Shown: positions 56,225 to 64,000 of the stretch, in pieces
How positions within the stretch are numbered: position 1 is the first letter of the stretch
How the letters are laid out: each line of letters begins with the position of its first letter
Assembly: GCA_041391425.1 (NCBI GenBank)
Contig: JAWKNZ010000004.1
Location: 370,680-434,679, forward strand
Source of the DNA: JAWKNZ01 sp041391425
Lineage (GTDB): Bacteria; Bdellovibrionota_B; Oligoflexia; Oligoflexales; JAWKNZ01
DNA: 64,000 bases
Reading direction: 5' to 3'
Notes under the pieces: model-generated
Told to the model about the DNA's origin: nothing
What the model saw: the letters and a program-made list of their open reading frames with translations, nothing else
The model's database searches: none
Translations under genes and position numbers: made by a program

Positions 56225-57322
56225 ATGTCCAAGTTAAAGTTTGGTAATACCGCTGCCGCTATGGAAGCCCCTACGACCCATGCAAGTACTTATCTAGATT
56301 TCATTCAAAGTCAAAGAGGAATTAGAACTCCTCCTCCTTCAAGAGATAAAAAACTATTTCAAACCGCTGATGAAAAAATGATGCGAATCCAAGATATAGT
56401 TTGGCAAATTGCCGATACTAATGTTCCCGTTCTCATCTCTGGAGAATCAGGTTCAGGAAAAGATGTAATTGCAAAATCAATCCATGAAGCTGCTACAAAC
56501 AAAGAGATGCCATTTGTCACAATCAACTGTTCATCAGTCGCAAAAAATCTACTCGAAGGAGAGCTATTTGGGATTGAAGAAGGGGCATTCGCTGGTGCAC
56601 CGACAGCTCATATCGGCAAATTTGAACAAGCAAATAATGGAATCCTTGTTATAGACGAAATCACTGAATTAGATCTAGACTTACAAACGAAGCTTTTAAA
56701 AGCATTACAAGACAGAGAGATTCAAAGAATCGGAGCTAAGTCAAATATCAAAGTAAATACTAGAGTCATAGCAACAACAAACAAAGATATCATGGCTCTT
56801 ATTGCTAATGGTAGTTTCAGACAAGACCTATACTACAGGTTATATGTTATCCACCTTCAAATCCCTGCATTAAGAGATAGACCTAAAGATATCGAATTAC
56901 TAAGCAAACATTTCCTAGGTGAATGTGGTTATAGCTTCGGGAAAACTGGTCTGGTCCTTGCAGATGATGCAATAGAGAAATTAAAGGAATACCAGTGGCC
57001 TGGAAATGTAAGGGAGTTACAAAACGTCATCCAAAGGGCAGTAGTTCTTGCGGATTCAAATATTGTGACAGCGGCCAATATACCAATTGAAGGAATGAAA
57101 AAACCAGTTTCAATGGATTGGATCGACGAGCTACCAATAGGACAAACACTTAGAACCGTCGAAACCCACTTTATTCTTGAAACTTTAAAAAACCATAGCG
57201 GTAACCGCACTCATGCGGCAAAGACCCTAGGAATAAGCCTAAGAACCCTTAGGAATAAGATAAATGAATTTACCGCCCAAGGTTACGAGGTCATAGCGCC
57301 GCAAAACGGGAGATGTATGTAA
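56225..57322 (+). CDS. Sigma-54 activator (FlrC/FlbD-like) without receiver domain and with altered GAFTGA loop
   Basis: The 365-residue AAA+ protein has Walker A GESGSGKD, Walker B ILVIDEI, a sensor region VIATTNKD, arginine fingers in FRQDLYYRL and a C-terminal Fis-type helix-turn-helix (NRTHAAKTLGISLRTLRNKI). The N-terminal 45 residues are not a receiver domain. The sigma-54-contacting loop at residues 120-125 reads GAFAGA: the threonine is alanine, by codon GCT in a clean frame. It lies within the flagellar operon and overlaps flgB (TAATG), so it probably controls flagellar genes. Confidence 0.85.
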   Translation: MSKLKFGNTAAAMEAPTTHASTYLDFIQSQRGIRTPPPSRDKKLFQTADEKMMRIQDIVWQIADTNVPVLISGESGSGKDVIAKSIHEAATNKEMPFVTINCSSVAKNLLEGELFGIEEGAFAGAPTAHIGKFEQANNGILVIDEITELDLDLQTKLLKALQDREIQRIGAKSNIKVNTRVIATTNKDIMALIANGSFRQDLYYRLYVIHLQIPALRDRPKDIELLSKHFLGECGYSFGKTGLVLADDAIEKLKEYQWPGNVRELQNVIQRAVVLADSNIVTAANIPIEGMKKPVSMDWIDELPIGQTLRTVETHFILETLKNHSGNRTHAAKTLGISLRTLRNKINEFTAQGYEVIAPQNGRCM

Positions 57323-57746
57323 TGGATAATTTCATAGGTGGAGTATTCAGCCCTGCTGATAAAACCCAATTCGAGTCACTGAATCAAAGGCTTCAACGTA
57401 GTCATGTTTAAACTCGAACATTGCTAACTCTGAAACTCCAGGCTATAGAGCAATTGGATATGACTTTGAGAAGCAATTACAAGCAGTTTCTGGGGCTAGT
57501 GATACTTTGACTATGAAAACATCAAGCCCCAGGCATTTCAGACAAGACCTTGCTCGTGCTGATGGTTCTATTATTCCAGATGTATACGTCCGACCGACAG
57601 AAAGCATTAGCGAAGATGGAAATACTGTAGACGTCGATCAGGAGATGGCAAAATTAGCCGAAAATGAAATCCTTTATCGCACAGCAGTAGAAACTATCAA
57701 TCGTAAAATAGGCATGATTCGATATGCAATCAATGGAGGGCGTTAA
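57322..57746 (+). CDS. flgB: Flagellar basal body rod protein FlgB (one apparent frameshift)
   Basis: FlgB is a proximal rod component. The first frame reads MDNFIGGVFSPADKTQFESL and stops after LQRSHV. One more T in the run at 57,407-57,409 continues it as LNSNIANSETPGYRAIGYDFEKQL, the conserved rod-protein motif, then MAKLAENEILYRTAVETINRKIGMIR. The repaired length of 141 residues fits the family. The start overlaps the stop of the upstream regulator. Confidence 0.9.
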
Positions 57747-57748
57747 TT

Positions 57749-58189
57749 ATGAGTTTGTTTAAATCAATGCGAATAAGCTCGACCGGACTTGCAGCTCAAC
57801 GGCTAAGAATGAATACTTTAAGTTCAAACTTAGCAAATGCTCAATCGACTCGAAATGCAGATGGAACCGGACCTTATCGCAGAAAAGACGTGGTATTTTC
57901 AGCTGTACCGACAGGCACTCCTTTCGAAGATTTTCTAGATGAGTCTATGAATACACAGCTAAAAAAAGTAAAGGTAGTCTCTATTCACGAAGATACGAAA
58001 GAACCACGTATTGTCTACGACCCCAATCACCCAGATGCAGATGCAGAAGGCAATGTTGCTATGCCTAATATTCAAGTTATGTCCGAAATGGTTAATATGA
58101 TAGCTGCAACACGGGCCTATGAAGCAAATGCCACAGCCCTTAACGAAGCCAAACAAATGGCTTTAAAAGCGTTAGAGATTGGTAGGTAA
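57749..58189 (+). CDS. flgC: Flagellar basal body rod protein FlgC
   Basis: FlgC forms the rod with FlgB and FlgF. The 146-residue protein has the N-terminal rod motif (STGLAAQRLRMNTLSSNLANAQST) and the C-terminal helix (VNMIAATRAYEANATALNEAKQMALKAL). The frame is intact, and it starts two bases after flgB. Confidence 0.96.
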   Translation: MSLFKSMRISSTGLAAQRLRMNTLSSNLANAQSTRNADGTGPYRRKDVVFSAVPTGTPFEDFLDESMNTQLKKVKVVSIHEDTKEPRIVYDPNHPDADAEGNVAMPNIQVMSEMVNMIAATRAYEANATALNEAKQMALKALEIGR

Positions 58190-58211
58190 TAACCGATAAT
58201 ATTACGTTTGC

Positions 58212-58576
58212 ATGGAGAGTAGAGAAGTGAATAATATAGCTTACAAAACAAGATTCAGCTCTGAGGCTTTCAAGCACTTAGCAAATACAAACCAATCATC
58301 AGGAAAACAAACATCACTAATAACAGATGAGAAAAATCCCTCACAAAAAACAAAAAAGTTTTACCGAGCACGCTTAAAAGAAGGCATCGATCGTGTAAAT
58401 GAATCCGGACAAAAAGGCGGAAAAACTTGCAACAGATGTAGCCACAGGAAAAAGCTCAAAGCCTTCACGAATCTATGCTTGCATTAGCTGAATCAGAGTT
58501 ATCATTTAACTTTATGGTACAAGTTAGAAATAAAGCATTAGAAGCATACCAAGAGATAATGCGCATGCCAGTATAA
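58212..58576 (+). CDS. fliE: Flagellar hook-basal body complex protein FliE (two apparent frameshifts)
   Basis: FliE links the MS ring to the rod. After two corrections the C-terminal half reads DRVNESGQKAEKLATDVATGKSSNLHES, then MLALAESELSFNFMVQVRN and KALEAYQEIMRMPV, the family signature. The indels look like surplus G residues at 58,417-58,418 and near 58,462. These are insertions, unlike the missing bases elsewhere. The gene lies in the usual place between flgC and fliF. Confidence 0.88.
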
Positions 58577-58692
58577 GTTCATAATTAATATATGAAATAT
58601 TAAAAATCTTTCACACAATATGTAATTAGAAAATACTCCAATCAACTATAAAATAAAAATTAGTCTGTAAGTTAGACTGACTAAAAGTTAAA

Positions 58693-60312
58693 GTGGAATT
58701 CTTGGACAATATCAGAGATTTTCTAAAAGGATTTATCAACCAGAGTTTGGGATTCTGGCGGGCACTATCCTTATCTAACAAGATCATTATAGGATCGGTT
58801 TCGACTCTGCTATTAGTCGGATTAGCCTATATTGTTGCAATAAAAGATTCCGATCCTTATGGGTACTTATTTGTCGATCTATCACCAGAAGATAACGCTG
58901 CCATTTCTGAATACCTTAAAGCTAACGGAGTGAATAATTTCATAATCGATAAAAAAGGTATCAAAGTTAATCAAAAAGATTTAGTGCGTCTACGAATCGA
59001 GCTCAGTCAAGAAGGTTTACCTTCAAAAGGTATTGTCGGCTGGGAAAAATTTGATGAAGAAAATTTCACCAGAACAGAGTTTGAACAAAATATTCAAAGG
59101 ATGCGTGCCATTCAAGGGGAATTATCACGAACCATTTCATCAATTGAGGGTGTCGTCTCGGCCCGCGTACACATTGTCCAACCAAAAGACAGCCTTTTTG
59201 TAAGAGATGCAAAACAGGCGACCGCGGCTATCTACATAAAAACCAAAAGAGGCTTTGAACTTGACCAAAGGCAGATCAAAGGCATCCAACACCTTGTTTC
59301 GAGATCAGTTGAAGGTCTGGAAACTAATGGAGTTACTATAATTGATACCAGTGGAAAAATGCTAACCCAAGTAGAATCTACGGAATTTTCTTCAAAGATT
59401 ACCAAACAAATTTTAGATTATCGAGAAAAAATAGAATCGGAATTAGAAGAGCGAATCCGCGGCATCGTTGGGCGAGTTGTAGGTCCAGACCGCGTTGATG
59501 CAAGAGTCGACGCCGAAGTAGATTTTACGCAAGAAACAAGATCAATCTCTGATGTTGATCCAGACGATGCGGCGGTAATAGCAAAACAGACCACAGGATT
59601 TACTATGGAAGGCCAAGGGCTCAACCCAACAGGTATCCCGGGAAGCAAATCCAATGTTCCGGGCGAGCAAGAGGATGTTTCTGCCGTAACCAATAAAGCC
59701 GGGAGTAAAAAAGAAACTGAAGCCATTAATTATGACATATCAAAAGTAAAAAGCGAAAAGATTCTACCTGTTGGCAACATAACTAGGTTGAGTATTTCTG
59801 TTTTGGTAGATGGAAAACAGGCGTATCCCATAGATGGTAGTACACCGGATTTTCAAGCTAGAAGTGAAAATGAAATGAAACAAATAGAGGAGCTTGTCAA
59901 AGCCGCTGTCGGCTTTAAAGATGGTAGAGATAAACTGACAGTTCAGAATATGCTTTTCCAGCTTGATCCATTCCAACAGTTAGAAATTTCACAAAAGCGA
60001 GAAGAAGACAGAGAGTATATCTCTACTTTAGCGGTTGCAGCAGCTGCAGCGTTAGCAATCGTATTCTTCTTCGCATTTATCGTCCGCCCATATTTCCACT
60101 GGTTGTCCTATGATCCTCAGAAAAAAGCAGATAAAAGTCTTGTTGAAGAGTTTAAACCTGATCTTGAGTTAGCTGGAGTGCAAAATGTCAAGCTACAAGA
60201 AGATGTACCATTTGAAAAGCTCTCTCCTCAAGAACAAATTATGTATTTGGCACGGCACGAACCGAAGAGAACAACAGAAGCAATTCGCATGATGTTATCT
60301 CCTCACAGCTAA
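58693..60312 (+). CDS. fliF: Flagellar MS-ring protein FliF
   Basis: FliF forms the MS ring in the inner membrane. The 539-residue protein has two membrane helices (IIIGSVSTLLLVGLAYIVAI and AAAAALAIVFFFAFIVRPYF), the ring-building motif YLFVDLSPEDNAAISEYL and ARVHIVQP. The C-terminus ends LARHEPKRTTEAIRMMLSPHS, a likely FliG-binding tail. It starts at a GTG. fliG, which normally follows, is not present; fliH begins 10 bases later. Confidence 0.95.
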   Translation: MEFLDNIRDFLKGFINQSLGFWRALSLSNKIIIGSVSTLLLVGLAYIVAIKDSDPYGYLFVDLSPEDNAAISEYLKANGVNNFIIDKKGIKVNQKDLVRLRIELSQEGLPSKGIVGWEKFDEENFTRTEFEQNIQRMRAIQGELSRTISSIEGVVSARVHIVQPKDSLFVRDAKQATAAIYIKTKRGFELDQRQIKGIQHLVSRSVEGLETNGVTIIDTSGKMLTQVESTEFSSKITKQILDYREKIESELEERIRGIVGRVVGPDRVDARVDAEVDFTQETRSISDVDPDDAAVIAKQTTGFTMEGQGLNPTGIPGSKSNVPGEQEDVSAVTNKAGSKKETEAINYDISKVKSEKILPVGNITRLSISVLVDGKQAYPIDGSTPDFQARSENEMKQIEELVKAAVGFKDGRDKLTVQNMLFQLDPFQQLEISQKREEDREYISTLAVAAAAALAIVFFFAFIVRPYFHWLSYDPQKKADKSLVEEFKPDLELAGVQNVKLQEDVPFEKLSPQEQIMYLARHEPKRTTEAIRMMLSPHS

Positions 60313-60322
60313 GTAAGTAAAT

Positions 60323-61666
60323 ATGGAAGATAAAGAATACAAAAGAAATGGCAGGATTATAAAAAAAGATTCTACTCTATTCGACAAAGTAAGAGTCAAG
60401 AAATTCAATTTGTCTGAAATCAGAGAAGTAGATGTGTTATACTCAGACAATGCTGGTCGTAACATCATTCAAAAAAAATTGCATGAAGAAGAAGAGTTGG
60501 ATAAGGGGGTACGCCCTTATAAAGATTTTGACAAGGAACTACTCTCACCTGACCTTAGTTCACCTGTAATATTTCCAAGAAATTTCACCAAAGATTGGTT
60601 GAGAGATAAAAATCGAGCTAAAAGAAAAAATTCATCTCTGTTTGAATATGAAGACGATGATTTTTTTGAACAAATGGCATCGCAAGAACAGCTAGACTTA
60701 CCAAATGATTCTAACGAAGATCAAGAGAACCTTCAAGAATCGGTACACCTAGAGAATTCCTCTCAAGAAAACAAAAACAACCCCAAAGACCATAAACTTC
60801 AAAATAAGAGCAACAACTCGGCAGACACGTCAGAAATATTAGGAGAAATGCAAAAAAGCTCGATCGATGATTCCTTTAGAATTGTAGGCAATGCTATAAA
60901 AGAAATGGAAGCAGCAGCACTTTCACATAGTGATGACCAGGCAACAAGGGACGAACACGCAGAAACAAACAACGATGCCATAGAAAGTCAAATGATCGAT
61001 ACGATTGAAAATCAATTAAAGCAAAGCGAATACAACGGATTTGTCGAAACGGAGGTACATGGAGTTAAAGAAGGCACTCCCATCGAAGATGCAGCCATCG
61101 CTGAATATCATAAACAAAAAGACATCAAAGACGTGGATGTCGAAGGGATTAAAGAAGAAGCAAAAGCCCGAGGTTTTGAAGAAGGGTTTCGTAGTGGCGA
61201 AGAACGAGCGGCATTAAACTACAAACAAAAGGCTGAAGAACTATTTTTAAAAGTACAAGAAATATTACATGAATTAACAGCATTAAAAAAAGACATCCTT
61301 GAAAACATTGAAGATAATTTTTTTGAAATTTCTCAAGCGATGTGTGAATCTCTTATTGGTAAAGCTGTCGATATTCAACCAGAACTATTTGCAAATATAA
61401 TAAAAAAGGCCATTTCCGAAGCTGTAGAAAGTGATGATTTTAAAATCGTGGTCAGCCCCACAATGGAGAAAATCCTCAACGAATTAGATATCCCAGACAT
61501 TAAAAACAAAGTTAAATCAGACTCAGCAATTGGCGAAGGCAATTTCAAAATAGAATCAAAGCTAGGCACAGTTGATTCAGGGATAAAGAAAATAGTATCG
61601 AATTTGTTAGAATCAGCAAATATCCAATTATTTTCCGATAAAGATAGTGATCCAAAAGCAAGCTAG
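60323..61666 (+). CDS. fliH: FliH-like flagellar export regulator with long N-terminal extension
   Basis: FliH holds the export ATPase FliI at the gate. The C-terminal half of this 447-residue protein (about 270-440) has the FliH/HrpE pattern: EEAKARGFEEGFRSGEERA with the G-repeat, a coiled-coil region, and CESLIGKAVDIQPELFANIIKKAISEA. The first 250 or so residues are a Glu/Asp/Asn-rich, probably disordered region not found in typical FliH of about 230-300 residues. It follows fliF directly and precedes fliI. Confidence 0.85.
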   Translation: MEDKEYKRNGRIIKKDSTLFDKVRVKKFNLSEIREVDVLYSDNAGRNIIQKKLHEEEELDKGVRPYKDFDKELLSPDLSSPVIFPRNFTKDWLRDKNRAKRKNSSLFEYEDDDFFEQMASQEQLDLPNDSNEDQENLQESVHLENSSQENKNNPKDHKLQNKSNNSADTSEILGEMQKSSIDDSFRIVGNAIKEMEAAALSHSDDQATRDEHAETNNDAIESQMIDTIENQLKQSEYNGFVETEVHGVKEGTPIEDAAIAEYHKQKDIKDVDVEGIKEEAKARGFEEGFRSGEERAALNYKQKAEELFLKVQEILHELTALKKDILENIEDNFFEISQAMCESLIGKAVDIQPELFANIIKKAISEAVESDDFKIVVSPTMEKILNELDIPDIKNKVKSDSAIGEGNFKIESKLGTVDSGIKKIVSNLLESANIQLFSDKDSDPKAS

Positions 61667-61783
61667 CGTTTTATCAAACATGCTATCATCACTTCTTATC
61701 GATTTAACTCCCTATACATGTGATTCTCATTATAAAAAACAGATCGCATAATTTAGATTTTAAGTTTTTGAACAGGAAAAACA

Positions 61784-63130
61784 ATGGATTTATCTCTTCC
61801 ATCTATAAATCATTTTAGCCGATCAGAGCTCAATAAAAAATTTTCGCATATAAATTGGAATCCTTGGGGTTCAGTATCCGATGTTGTTGGCACCGTAGTA
61901 GAAGCGCGTTTACCGAAAAGCAATTTAGGAATGGTAGTAAATATTGAAGTGCATTCTCAAGAAAATCCAATTATGGCGGAAGTCGTAGGTTTTAAAAACG
62001 ATAAGACGCTACTTCTTCCCTTCTCCAACCTCAGTGGCATTTCTCCAGGAGCGAAGGTAAAAGTCATAAGGATGCATGATAAAGTTGAAGTTGGAGATCA
62101 TTTATTAGGTCAAATCGTAGATCCATTCCTTCAGCCCTTGCAAGAAAATTTTTCTCAAAAAATAGAAAGAACGACTGCGATGTGCATCGATCGCGATGCT
62201 CCAAATCCTATGAATAGAGTCCGCATCGATACTCCTTTTTCTTTAGGTATTAAAGCTATCGATAGTCTATTAACTTTTGCACAAGGGCAAAGGGTTGGCA
62301 TCATGGCTGGCTCTGGTGTTGGAAAAAGTGTGTTATTAGGAATGATTGCAAACGGAGCTGATGCGGACGTCAATGTCATAGCATTAATTGGCGAGCGGGG
62401 CCGGGAAGTTCGTGAATTCATCGAACGTGACTTAGGAAGCGAAGGTTTAAGACGTTCAGTTGTCATCGTTGTAACTTCCGACCAATCACCTTTACTAAGG
62501 ATTCGTGGTGCAAAAGTTGCAACTGCTGTAGCCGAATACCTTTCCGCTAGAGGTAAGAATGTACTCCTTATGATGGATAGTTTAACAAGGGTGGCGCAAG
62601 CACAACGAGAAGTAGGCTTAGCAGTCGGTGAACCACCGACTGCTAAAGGATATCCACCATCTGTTTTTTCATTATTACCTAGGCTTTTAGAACGTTGCGG
62701 CCCACAAAGAGAAAATGAGGGTAGCATCAGCGGCCTCTATACAGTCTTAGTAGACGGAGATGATTTTAATGATCCTATGCCAGATGCTGCAAGAGCAATC
62801 CTAGATGGACACATACAATTGTCTCGATCTCTAGCAAATAAAGGGCATTTCCCTGCAATTGATATAACAGGAAGCGTGAGCAGAGTTATGCGAGACATTG
62901 TCTCGCAAGAGCATTGGAACCTAGCTTTAAAACTCAAAGAATTAATTTCGGTTTATAATGAAAATTTTGATTATCTACAGATTGGCACCTACCAAGCGGG
63001 ATCGAACCCGACGATGGATTTAGCTATCCAGCTCATGCCAAAAATAGAAAGATTTTTGCGACAAGCTAGCAACGAAAAATCAAGTTTGGACGAAGCTTTA
63101 ATGAATTTAAGATCAATTTTTTCTCAATAA
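61784..63130 (+). CDS. fliI: Flagellum-specific ATP synthase FliI
   Basis: FliI is the type III export ATPase. The 448-residue protein has Walker A IMAGSGVGKSVLLGMIA, LIGERGREVREFIERDLG, Walker B VLLMMDSLTRVAQAQREVGLA and PPSVFSLLPRLLERCG, all family signatures distinguishing it from F-ATPase. It lies about 115 bases after fliH. Confidence 0.97.
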   Translation: MDLSLPSINHFSRSELNKKFSHINWNPWGSVSDVVGTVVEARLPKSNLGMVVNIEVHSQENPIMAEVVGFKNDKTLLLPFSNLSGISPGAKVKVIRMHDKVEVGDHLLGQIVDPFLQPLQENFSQKIERTTAMCIDRDAPNPMNRVRIDTPFSLGIKAIDSLLTFAQGQRVGIMAGSGVGKSVLLGMIANGADADVNVIALIGERGREVREFIERDLGSEGLRRSVVIVVTSDQSPLLRIRGAKVATAVAEYLSARGKNVLLMMDSLTRVAQAQREVGLAVGEPPTAKGYPPSVFSLLPRLLERCGPQRENEGSISGLYTVLVDGDDFNDPMPDAARAILDGHIQLSRSLANKGHFPAIDITGSVSRVMRDIVSQEHWNLALKLKELISVYNENFDYLQIGTYQAGSNPTMDLAIQLMPKIERFLRQASNEKSSLDEALMNLRSIFSQ

Positions 63131-63164
63131 AATTCATGATAAAAGCAAATAAAGGTAAAAGAAT

Positions 63165-63629
63165 TTGGAAGAACAAAAAAGAAAATTAAAGAAGATAACC
63201 CCACTTCTAAAAGCTAAAAATGCTGAAGTAGCAAAAGAAACTGCTGAACTTATGAATATAAGAGCAGAAAAAAGCCAGTTGGCAGATAAACTACAAGAAA
63301 AAAAAACAGCTTATATAAAAGGGATAGACCATCTCAACGAAATTCGCCAAAACGGCCCTTTTAACCAACTTGCGACGCTGGAAAACAGTGTCGATTTCAT
63401 AAGAAAGCAATGGACACAACTCTTTCAAGAAATGCAAAACATGGAAAGAATTGAAAGGCAACAATTAACACTTTTGACTTTAGCACAGCAGAATTTAAAA
63501 GCAGTTGAGAAATTAGAAGAGAAATATCGCTTTGAATTTTTCCATGCTCGTAACAGAGAAGAACAAAGAATCCAGGATGAGCAAGCAATAAAGAAAAATT
63601 ATGCCGACAAGAAAAACGCTACTGGATAA
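63165..63629 (+). CDS. fliJ: FliJ-like flagellar export coiled-coil protein
   Basis: FliJ is a coiled-coil protein that activates FliI. The 154-residue protein is almost wholly helical and charged, with long heptad-like stretches (NAEVAKETAELMNIRAEKSQLADKLQEKK split by normal sequence). Assignment rests on position after fliI, length and coiled-coil character, since FliJ sequences are poorly conserved. Translation starts at a TTG. Confidence 0.8.
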   Translation: MEEQKRKLKKITPLLKAKNAEVAKETAELMNIRAEKSQLADKLQEKKTAYIKGIDHLNEIRQNGPFNQLATLENSVDFIRKQWTQLFQEMQNMERIERQQLTLLTLAQQNLKAVEKLEEKYRFEFFHARNREEQRIQDEQAIKKNYADKKNATG

Positions 63630-63722
63630 TAATATTAAAGAAAGAAAAACATATCATACAAAACATAACTAAAAGCAGAGAAGGTAGTATGTTTGATAAA
63701 ACACGAATGTTTTCCAAACATA

Positions 63723-63844
63723 TTAAGGGGAGCAAAACCTATGAGAGCAAGGCGCAGAGGAGCAAGCAGCACAGTGTACATATGGGTACATAAGCAGCGC
63801 AGAGACGAAAGCAACACAGCTATCATAGGTTTTGCTCCCCTTAA
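63723..63844. repeat. Palindromic MITE-like element, copy 3
   Basis: Perfect 22-bp inverted ends (TTAAGGGGAGCAAAACCTAT at the left, its inverse at 63,823-63,844) flank a 78-base centre with GTAC-ATATGG-GTAC and repeated AGCA-GCGCAGAG segments. A second partial end (AGTATGATAGGTTTTGCAT) follows at about 63,850-63,869. The centre differs from copies 1 and 2, while the ends are the same. Confidence 0.9.
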
Positions 63845-63926
63845 TAATGCAGTATGATAGGTTTTGCATAATCCCTTTAAACCAAAATCACATGAGTTTT
63901 ATCACAATGATTGCCAGGGTATTTAA

Positions 63927-64000
63927 ATGAAAATGATAAATAAGCTTGGAAAACACAAAATCACAAAGATACTTATCGCTTTAAAAGTGAGTTTAATCTT
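63927..64000 (+). CDS. Start of a coding sequence cut by the window end
   Basis: An open frame from ATG 63,927 (MKMINKLGKHKITKILIALK) reaches the window end. A charged start followed by a hydrophobic stretch suggests a signal or anchor. It follows fliJ and repeat copy 3 and may be the next flagellar gene; the product cannot be named. Confidence 0.4.
   Translation, partial: MKMINKLGKHKITKILIALKVSLI

Noticed and set aside
63850..63869. A separate fourth full repeat element
   Set aside because: Only one end is visible; it is better treated as an appendage of copy 3.

Overview
The window is a chromosomal segment of a Gram-negative, flagellated bacterium with an outer membrane (OmpA-family protein, lipoproteins, heptose biosynthesis by HldE). 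It is A+T-rich. The NtrY/NtrX pair, DUF4388 protein, sigma-54-type flagellar regulator, lipoproteins and adjoining rpoBC-rpsL-rpsG suggest a member of the former Deltaproteobacteria, perhaps Bdellovibrionota/Oligoflexia. That placement is inference from gene content; no 16S gene is present.

Layout. Positions 36-15,896 (minus strand) hold the transcription/translation superlocus, read from right to left: tRNA-Thr(UGU), tRNA-Tyr, tRNA-Gly, tRNA-Thr(GGU), tuf, tRNA-Trp, secE, nusG, rplK, rplA, rplJ, rplL, rpoB, rpoC, rpsL, rpsG. Positions 16,088-22,724 (minus) hold a SpoU-type RNA methyltransferase, a DUF4388 protein, NtrX, NtrY and an exported protein. Positions 22,841-25,366 (plus) hold a XerC/D-like protein without its catalytic tyrosine, tadA and an aminotransferase. 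From 25,606 to 36,200 come FadE, a putative zinc metallopeptidase, a cyclophilin, a dihydrolipoamide dehydrogenase-like flavoprotein, an OmpA-family protein, a PKD lipoprotein and an RlmL-like methyltransferase. From 36,295 to 45,612 come CysQ, a hipBA module with three evenly spaced operators, a nested inverted-repeat element, two RNA methyltransferases, a nitronate monooxygenase-like protein, an NYN-domain protein, a ferredoxin reductase-like protein and a TVP38 membrane protein. From 46,100 to 53,170 come a small exported protein made of 13 identical hexapeptides, a membrane adenylate cyclase, HldE, a lipoprotein, a putative caspase-fold protein and a truncated haemoglobin. From 53,679 to the end lies a flagellar operon behind a strong sigma-54 promoter match: TPR/AMIN protein, sigma-54 activator, flgB, flgC, fliE, fliF, fliH, fliI, fliJ.

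Two themes cut across the window. First, many genes, including essential ones (rpoB, rplL, tuf, flgB, fliE, ntrY), carry single-base frameshifts, nearly all in short homopolymers, while the protein sequence stays conserved on both sides. This looks like an uncorrected sequencing-error profile rather than gene death, and it is worst between about 13.9 and 17.2 kb. Coordinates of such genes are given for the repaired gene. Second, a MITE-like family of about 120 bp with 22-bp inverted ends beginning TTAAGGGGAGCAAAACC occurs at least three times, and its ends appear to supply the start of two coding sequences.
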